Source: Pachypanchax playfairii (lineage: Eukaryota; Chordata; Actinopteri; Cyprinodontiformes; Aplocheilidae). Taken from it: a stretch of 64,000 nucleotides of DNA. Position 1 is the first letter of the stretch. Each line of letters opens with the position of its first letter. The stretch covers positions 1,100,339 through 1,164,338 of the forward strand of contig SSNP01000069.1 in NCBI GenBank assembly GCA_006937955.1. The letters are read 5' to 3'. Under the pieces are notes generated by a model. It ran no database searches. It was not told where the DNA came from and was given only the letters and a program-made list of their open reading frames with translations. Shown in pieces: positions 61,101 through 64,000 of the stretch. Position numbers and translations under genes: made by a program.

Positions 61101-62359
61101 CCGTTGACCACGTCTTACTCTTAACTTTGACGCAAGTGTTGCTAAGCAAAGAGGGAGTGAATTCACACAGTGGGGATGGTTATCAGATTCCAATTACCAC
61201 AACAAGCATCCATAACCTGCAGCCAGGAAAGACAAACTAATCTGTATCTGCATAGATTTCATAATGTTAACAAGATTAACACAAGATATTTACAAGTTTG
61301 AAGAGTGAATTAAAAAAAAATGGTGCCAACACAACCAGAAAACCCTGAATATCAGGTGATGTTTATTTGTCAGTAGACCAAATATGAAATCTGTGGACCT
61401 TTTCAACATTATGACCTTTTTCGATCCACATTCTCTGAATTCAATTACACCACCTCAGTGTTTTCTGCACCTGATGCTCCCGTGTTGGTAGAAAAACAAG
61501 CAGGAAAAAAAGAACACCTGGGACACACCAACACCAATAAAAAAAGAAAGATTCAGAGAAAGTATGGCTGCAGCAACACATCTAATAACAGCACAGGTCT
61601 ATCCATCAGCTGTGAAACTGGGTATGACAATTTTCATTTTCAACCCAGATGAGCAGGAAGAAAAGAAAATTAAAGAGGAACTTCAATCCAAACACGATAA
61701 CGTGACAAATACCCTGTGTATAAGCACGATCACAGATAATTATCTCAGCTCACTATAACACATTCCTGACGAAAACAAAAACAGATGCAGGGAGAAATGT
61801 GTGCACAACTTTAAATATAGATACTGAGACATGGGTACAAATTTAGAAATGTATCTAAATAAACAATAACATGTACACAGGTATAAATACATACATACAC
61901 AATTTAAATTGTGAATACACATTCAGTCCATGCAATTCTAATGAGAGCTCTATAATACCATATCTGCGCCCCGCTTTCCCTGATTGGCTGCGTTTTCATT
62001 CGCTAATCTGACAGAATATCTTTCTCTGAGAGCCCAGTCATTAATTAGAAAAGTAATGAAACCAGCAGCATTAATATGCAGATAGCACCAGTTCTCATTT
62101 TCTCAACATTTTGTCCAACGCATGAGAGATAATACCATTCAAAGAGAAACGCAATGCTGTCCTATCAGTCCACTTCACACGTCTGTAAAAGTTTCGGCCG
62201 AACAGTTTAATCCGAAACAGAACCGGAATATTTCTAAACTTCAAAGATTTAAAACATTTATTCCTTTAAAAGACAAAAATTATAAAGTAAAAAAAAAAAA
62301 CAGAATCTTCTAATAAAAGGAGAGACAAGAGTATCAGAGTCCAGCGTTATTGAACTCAC
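58193..62359 (-). other. atg7: atg7 intron (4,167 bp)
   Basis: Contains the hAT element at 59378-60305. The rest (58193-59370, 60314-62359) is AT-rich unique-looking sequence with several A-runs; no other exon or element end was recognised. Confidence 0.8.
59378..60305. mobile_element. hAT-type non-autonomous element (928 bp)
   Basis: Ends CAGGGATTCCCAAA / TTTGGGAATCCCTG form a perfect 14-bp inverted repeat, flanked by the exact 8-bp target duplication ATCTAAAC (59370-59377 and 60306-60313), diagnostic of the hAT superfamily. GGTGC-rich words follow each end (GGGGGTGCATGAG; GGGGGTGCGTGGC). A short frame near 59691 is all that remains of any coding part; no transposase domain is seen. Confidence 0.93.
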
Positions 62360-62518
62360 CACACCAGGGAAGATTTTGGTCAGGCGATCAACGGCTGCTG
62401 TAGCTTTCGACTTCCCTCCTCCGAGGCAATCCTCAAACTCATAGAGCGGCTGACGAACTGGATTGGAGTATGAGATCTTTGCATTGTCAACAAACGTGAT
62501 GTGTCTCACTCCCCAACC
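62360..62518 (-). CDS. atg7: atg7 exon (GWGVRHITFVDN...KIFPGV)
   Basis: Fifty-three codons, phase 0, acceptor TTGTTTCCAG, donor GTGAGT. Encodes GWGVRHITFVDNAKISYSNP, then VRQPLYEFEDCLGGGKSKAT and a KIFPGV end, equivalent to human 376-428. This continues the nucleotide-binding fold: the Asp of TFVDN follows the glycine-rich ATP loop, which belongs to the preceding exon and lies outside the window to the right. ATG7 activates ATG12 and ATG8-family proteins with ATP in the cytosol. Confidence 0.97.
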
Positions 62519-62759
62519 CTGGAAACAAGAGACAAACATCAGTCTGTCTGTTTCTATCATCTAAGAATCTAAAGAAGACATGATGTCTGAGGCCGCTTAT
62601 GAGGAGGGGGGGGCAGTTTGAGAATTACAGCTTTATTCTGAAAAAGTGCCTAAATTTACTGTCATTTGTTACTATAATAAACAGTTTAAAAGATGTAATA
62701 TCAGGTTAATGCTGATTGTTTTCATGTTTCACAAATACTTTTCATTCTAAGTACGGGGG

Positions 62760-63480
62760 ATGAATCAAATCAAATCAAATCAAAAATACTTTATTAATCC
62801 CCGAAGGGAAATTAAGTGTTGTTGTAGCTCAGTTCTTCTTCAGGGAGTCATTATAGAGGGTTCTAGCTGTGGACAGGAAGGATCTCCTGTAGAGGGTTCT
62901 AGGTGTGGACAGGAAGGATCTCCTGTAGAGGGTTCTAGGTGTGGACAGGAAGGATCTCCTGTAGGGGTCTGTGCTGCAGCGGATTATGAAGAATCTTCTG
63001 ACTGAAGACACTCTGGTGTTGAGTTACTATGTTCTGAAGAGGATGATGAGGGTTTGCCATCATGTTCTTCATCCTCCTTTGGACAATCAACTCAAGAGAC
63101 TCCAGTTCAGTCTCCAGGACAGAATCAGTCCTCCTTATCCATCTGTTCAGCCTCTTCATGTCACTTGCTCTGATGCTCCACCCCAACAGGTGACTGCAGA
63201 TGTGATCAGCTGACAAACTCCTCTTGTTTGAAAGTCAGGCAGAGACACGCTGGAGTCCGGTGATATGTTCCTTTAACCATGTCTCAGTAAATACCATGAT
63301 GCTGCATTCCTGATACTCTGGTTGGGACTTCAACAGAGTTTCAAGTTAATCCATTTTGTTAGCAAAGAGATCTCACATTTGTCAATATGACTGATGAAAG
63401 TGAAGGTTTAAACTTCCTCTTTCTCTCTCTTCACTTTGCTCCTGCTCAGCATCCATGTCTTCTTCTTTTAAGCTCATCAG
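62760..63480 (-). mobile_element. internally deleted non-LTR retrotransposon (Rex1/L2-like)
   Basis: Read on the minus strand: remnants of the ORF2 endonuclease start (VILTNVRSL with a frameshift, then MVFTETWL at about 63280), next the ORF2 C-terminal part (HLLGWSIRASDMKRLNRWIR ... DSVLETELESLE ... RRMKNMM), then YRRSFL...RTLYN-type end repeats, a 3'UTR (CCCTTCGGGGATTAATAAAG) and a (TTGAT)n tail at 62763-62785. The reverse transcriptase that should lie between endonuclease and C-terminus is missing. The clade is my best guess from the 3' tail and the YRRSFLP-type end. Confidence 0.75.
62855..62962 (-). repeat. three tandem 36-bp repeats inside the LINE coding end
   Basis: Units at 62855-62890, 62891-62926 and 62927-62962 begin AGAGGGTTCTAG and are almost identical (one base differs in the first). 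On the minus strand each encodes YRRSFLST(P/A)RTL, so the triplication keeps frame. LINEs of this type normally have the motif once. Confidence 0.9.
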
Positions 63481-63647
63481 GGATCCAGAGTTTAAATTTG
63501 AGGGTTATTTCAGCCTTAGAAATGTCAGTTAGTTGCTCTTTCTTGTAAACAAGTCTCTTGTTGCCATGGTTACGCATCATAACAAGTGACAAAAAAGTGA
63601 CAAATCAAGCAAAAAATGAACATGTACAATATACAAGTTTCTGGTTG

Positions 63648-63701
63648 TGTACTACTACTACTACTGTCATTTAGCAGACGCTTTTATCCAAAGCGACTTA
63701 C
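63648..63701 (-). repeat. L2-type LINE/SINE 3' tail with (ACT)n
   Basis: Minus-strand TAAGTCGCTTTGGATAAAAG followed by CGTCTGCTAAATGAC and (AGT)n: the same tail as at 26884, in the opposite direction. Confidence 0.75.
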
Positions 63702-63826
63702 ATTGAGAGAACATACAAGCAAGAATTCAAAGAGAAGGAAAAAAATATAAGGAGGCGGACTGTTTGGAGTCCAGTTTAATTCCGACGCTGATACATCAAG
63801 TGTATCAATTTTTTTTTTTTTTTTTT

Positions 63827-64000
63827 NNNNNNNNNNNNNNNNNNNNNNNNNNNNNNNNNNNNNNNNNNNNNNNNNNNNNNNNNNNNNNNNNNNNNNNNNN
63901 NNNNNNNNNNNNNNNNNNNNNNNNNNNNNNNNNNNNNNNNNNNNNNNNNNNNNNNNNNNNNNNNNNNNNNNNNNNNNNNNNNNNNNNNNNNNNNNNNNNN
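63827..64000. other. assembly gap to the window end
   Basis: Run of N after a T homopolymer. Confidence 0.98.

Larger units (their letters stand above)
62519..64000 (-). other. atg7: atg7 intron, 3' part, ending in a gap
   Basis: Holds an internally deleted LINE (62760-63480) and an L2-type tail (63648-63701). The exon with the ATP-binding glycine loop was not found, so it lies past the gap at 63827. Confidence 0.8.

Noticed and set aside
62855..62962. Three regular 36-bp direct repeats, CRISPR-like in size
   Set aside because: They are contiguous without spacers and lie in the coding end of a LINE; this is a tandem duplication.

Overview
This is a teleost fish window, most likely percomorph. 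Two protein-coding genes with vertebrate intron-exon structure sit among dense Tc1, hAT, Harbinger, LINE, SINE and TTAA-type repeats and long (CA)n arrays. There are five runs of N, one of them a single base. No bacterial, viral or CRISPR features are seen.

Layout. (1) 1-7770, plus strand: the 3' part of vgll4, a TEAD co-repressor: intron, three coding exons (2838-4022) with both Tondu motifs, then a long 3'UTR ending near an AATAAA at 7745. (2) 7771-10050: a short intergenic spacer, mostly a Tc1 element (8003-9726) that carries an assembly-like internal duplication. (3) 10050-64000, minus strand: the 3' half of atg7, the E1-like enzyme of autophagy. Eight coding exons are resolved, from 62518 down to the stop at 10872. 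They cover the part equivalent to human residues 376-703, including the catalytic cysteine. The last ten codons lie alone, 27 kb beyond the previous exon. The N-terminal half of atg7 and the 5' end of vgll4 lie outside the window. The two genes are convergent, as VGLL4 and ATG7 are in human, so the synteny is old.

Repeats. The atg7 introns hold most of the unusual content: an intact Tc1 transposase gene (16284-17306); a Harbinger deletion derivative (21609-22284); a hAT element with 8-bp target duplications (59378-60305); four copies of a (CA)n-bracketed 290-bp unit; an internally deleted LINE; and at least six families of short elements flanked by TTAA. The commonest TTAA family (called A here, about 585 bp) has seven copies. 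Nesting gives relative ages: SINE <- element E <- element A6 at 40.5-41.9 kb, and element A7 <- element D at 48.7-50.0 kb.

Main idea from the hunt. The TTAA elements of six families each contain an ATG followed after 2 to 93 codons by a 5' splice donor. Several of them also have promoter-like sequence (CCAAT boxes, CpG-rich stretches) upstream of that ATG. They could be mobile promoter/first-exon cassettes. Each case alone is weak, because GTRAG is a frequent motif; the recurrence is what deserves a test. Two places (8471-9492 and 31194-32469) look like unmerged haplotypes or contig ends. At the second, the duplication starts exactly at a TTAA insertion site, suggesting a polymorphic insertion.
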